A stretch of DNA of 64,000 nucleotides from Microbacterium sp. BK668. Lineage in GTDB: Bacteria; Actinomycetota; Actinomycetes; Actinomycetales; Microbacteriaceae. Positions within the stretch are counted from its first letter, which is position 1, and the number at the start of each line of letters is the position of its first letter. Position numbers and translations under genes: made by a program. The notes under the pieces are model-generated. The model was given only the letters and a program-made list of their open reading frames with translations, was not told where the DNA came from and made no database searches. The DNA is taken from contig NZ_SNWG01000001.1 in assembly GCF_004362195.1 (NCBI RefSeq), forward strand, positions 372,001 to 436,000, written 5' to 3'. Shown in pieces: positions 63,204-64,000 of the stretch.

Positions 63204-64000
63204 ATGCCCATCACACCCACCTATCCGGGCCTCTACGTCGAGGAGATCCTGAGCAACTCCCGCACGATCACGGGGGCTCCGACATCCGTCACGGTCTTCA
63301 TGGGATACACCCACCCCTTCAAGACCAGGCCCCAGCACTACGGCGCCGCGGTGCAGATCTTCAGCTTCGCCGACTACGAGCGGGAGTTCGGGGGTCTCTT
63401 CAACGTCGACTGGCTCGCCGATGACGTCGGGCGCGCGGTGTACCAGTTCTTCGCCAACGGCGGAGCGATCGCCTGGGTCGTGCCGTTGCTGCCGCAGTGG
63501 CACGACCTCGGGGGCGGGCCGACGACACCGGTCGCCGCCCCGAGTCTGCAGATCGGCACGGCCGCCGACGGCATCGTCTTCACCGGGCGGGAGCCGGTGG
63601 ACGCGCAGCACGAGCTCACGGTGTCGATCACGAACCTGCGGGCGAGCGACCCCGTCGGAGCGCCCGCGGCGCTCGACCTCGCCGATCTGACGCTCGCCTA
63701 CGCCGGGCGCGCAGAGACGTTCCGGCGTGTGACGCTCAACCCGGCGCCCCCGGCGGCGGATGCCGAGAACACCCTCGAGGCCCGGCTCGGCACGACGGCA
63801 GCGCCGGTGTCGAGCCTCGTCACGGTCGCGCCGACGACCGCGTACCCGACGACCTGGCCCGCAGCGCTCGGCGCGACACCGCTCGCGTCGAACCTTCCGG
63901 CCGCGCCCTTCACGTCGTTCAGCCCCGGCGACTTCGCCGACGCGTTCGAGCCCGAGAAGGCCCTCGACAAGATCCCCATCTTCAACCTCCTGCTGACACC
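63204..64000 (+). CDS. Contractile tail sheath protein (CIS/phage-tail-like), truncated by window end
   Basis: 265 codons visible, no stop. The N-terminus PTYPGLYVEEILSNSRTITG and SVTVFMGYT match the start of contractile sheath proteins (PGVYVEE...). Middle: FSFADYEREFGGLF, VYQFFANGGAIAWVV (AVxxFFxNGG). The C-terminal part (subtilisin-like sheath core) lies beyond the window. With the preceding gene it marks a contractile injection system. AGAGGGG precedes ATG 63204. Confidence 0.9.
   Translation, partial: MPITPTYPGLYVEEILSNSRTITGAPTSVTVFMGYTHPFKTRPQHYGAAVQIFSFADYEREFGGLFNVDWLADDVGRAVYQFFANGGAIAWVVPLLPQWHDLGGGPTTPVAAPSLQIGTAADGIVFTGREPVDAQHELTVSITNLRASDPVGAPAALDLADLTLAYAGRAETFRRVTLNPAPPAADAENTLEARLGTTAAPVSSLVTVAPTTAYPTTWPAALGATPLASNLPAAPFTSFSPGDFADAFEPEKALDKIPIFNLLLT

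Overview
The window is about 70% G+C. Coding is dense, and genes are often coupled by ATGA/GTGA overlaps. Several genes look leaderless, with a TANNNT -10 only 6-7 nt before the start codon. The 9-mer GCGGCATCC / GGATGCCGC recurs throughout. Gene content (DUF3073, Rv2578c-family radical SAM protein, LCP protein, sortase, bacterial SCP ortholog, PadR-DUF4097 pair) points to an actinobacterium, most likely Microbacteriaceae and plausibly Microbacterium. No rRNA, tRNA, CRISPR array, IS element or transposase was recognised. Most of it reads as chromosomal backbone.

Layout. 0-7 kb: GMC oxidoreductase, prolyl aminopeptidase, zinc metallopeptidase, malate dehydrogenase, Na+/H+ antiporter and a resolvase-fold orphan. 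7-14 kb: short UvrA-like ATPase, a sortase coupled to a candidate surface substrate, 3-methyladenine glycosylase and an acyl-CoA oxidase-like enzyme. 14-16.7 kb: an apparent three-gene operon of a GNAT, a GNAT fused to a GH16-like domain, and a seven-helix protein that looks like a heliorhodopsin but has no lysine at all. 16.7-24.5 kb: formate-THF ligase, a repeat cluster, RecQ, a Ski2-like helicase and a GDSL hydrolase. 24.6-29.5 kb: GNAT, pirin, a small orphan and a large secreted subtilase. 29.5-34.4 kb: an ECF-type importer whose main operon carries DtxR/IdeR-like iron boxes and encodes a fused double ATPase, a T component, a siderophore-interacting flavoreductase and an S-like membrane protein. 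A second S-like paralog sits just upstream on its own promoter.

34.4-46 kb: LCP cell-wall ligase, acyl-CoA dehydrogenase, M15 D,D-carboxypeptidase, radical SAM protein, glycosyltransferase, DEAD-box RNA helicase with 14-residue repeats, monooxygenase-like protein, aldose epimerase and a DUF998 protein. 46-55 kb: a second DUF998 protein whose 3' end overlaps an RND exporter, a CrcB fluoride-channel pair, topoisomerase IB, a small membrane peptide, a TipA-type MerR regulator, and a PadR-DUF4097 operon with two dyad operators. 55-62 kb: universal stress protein, DUF3073, CynX-type MFS transporter, purM-purF and small conserved genes.

The right edge (62.2-64 kb) enters a contractile injection system locus. 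Three GTGACGC repeats at exact 11-bp spacing lie in the promoter region. A sheath-domain-like protein follows, and then a contractile tail sheath protein that runs off the window.

The items most worth follow-up are the lysine-free heliorhodopsin-like protein and its GNAT/GH16 operon, the iron-box ECF-SIP importer with two S-like proteins, and the contractile injection locus with its phased promoter repeats. All family assignments come from reading the sequence and from memory; no database search was run.
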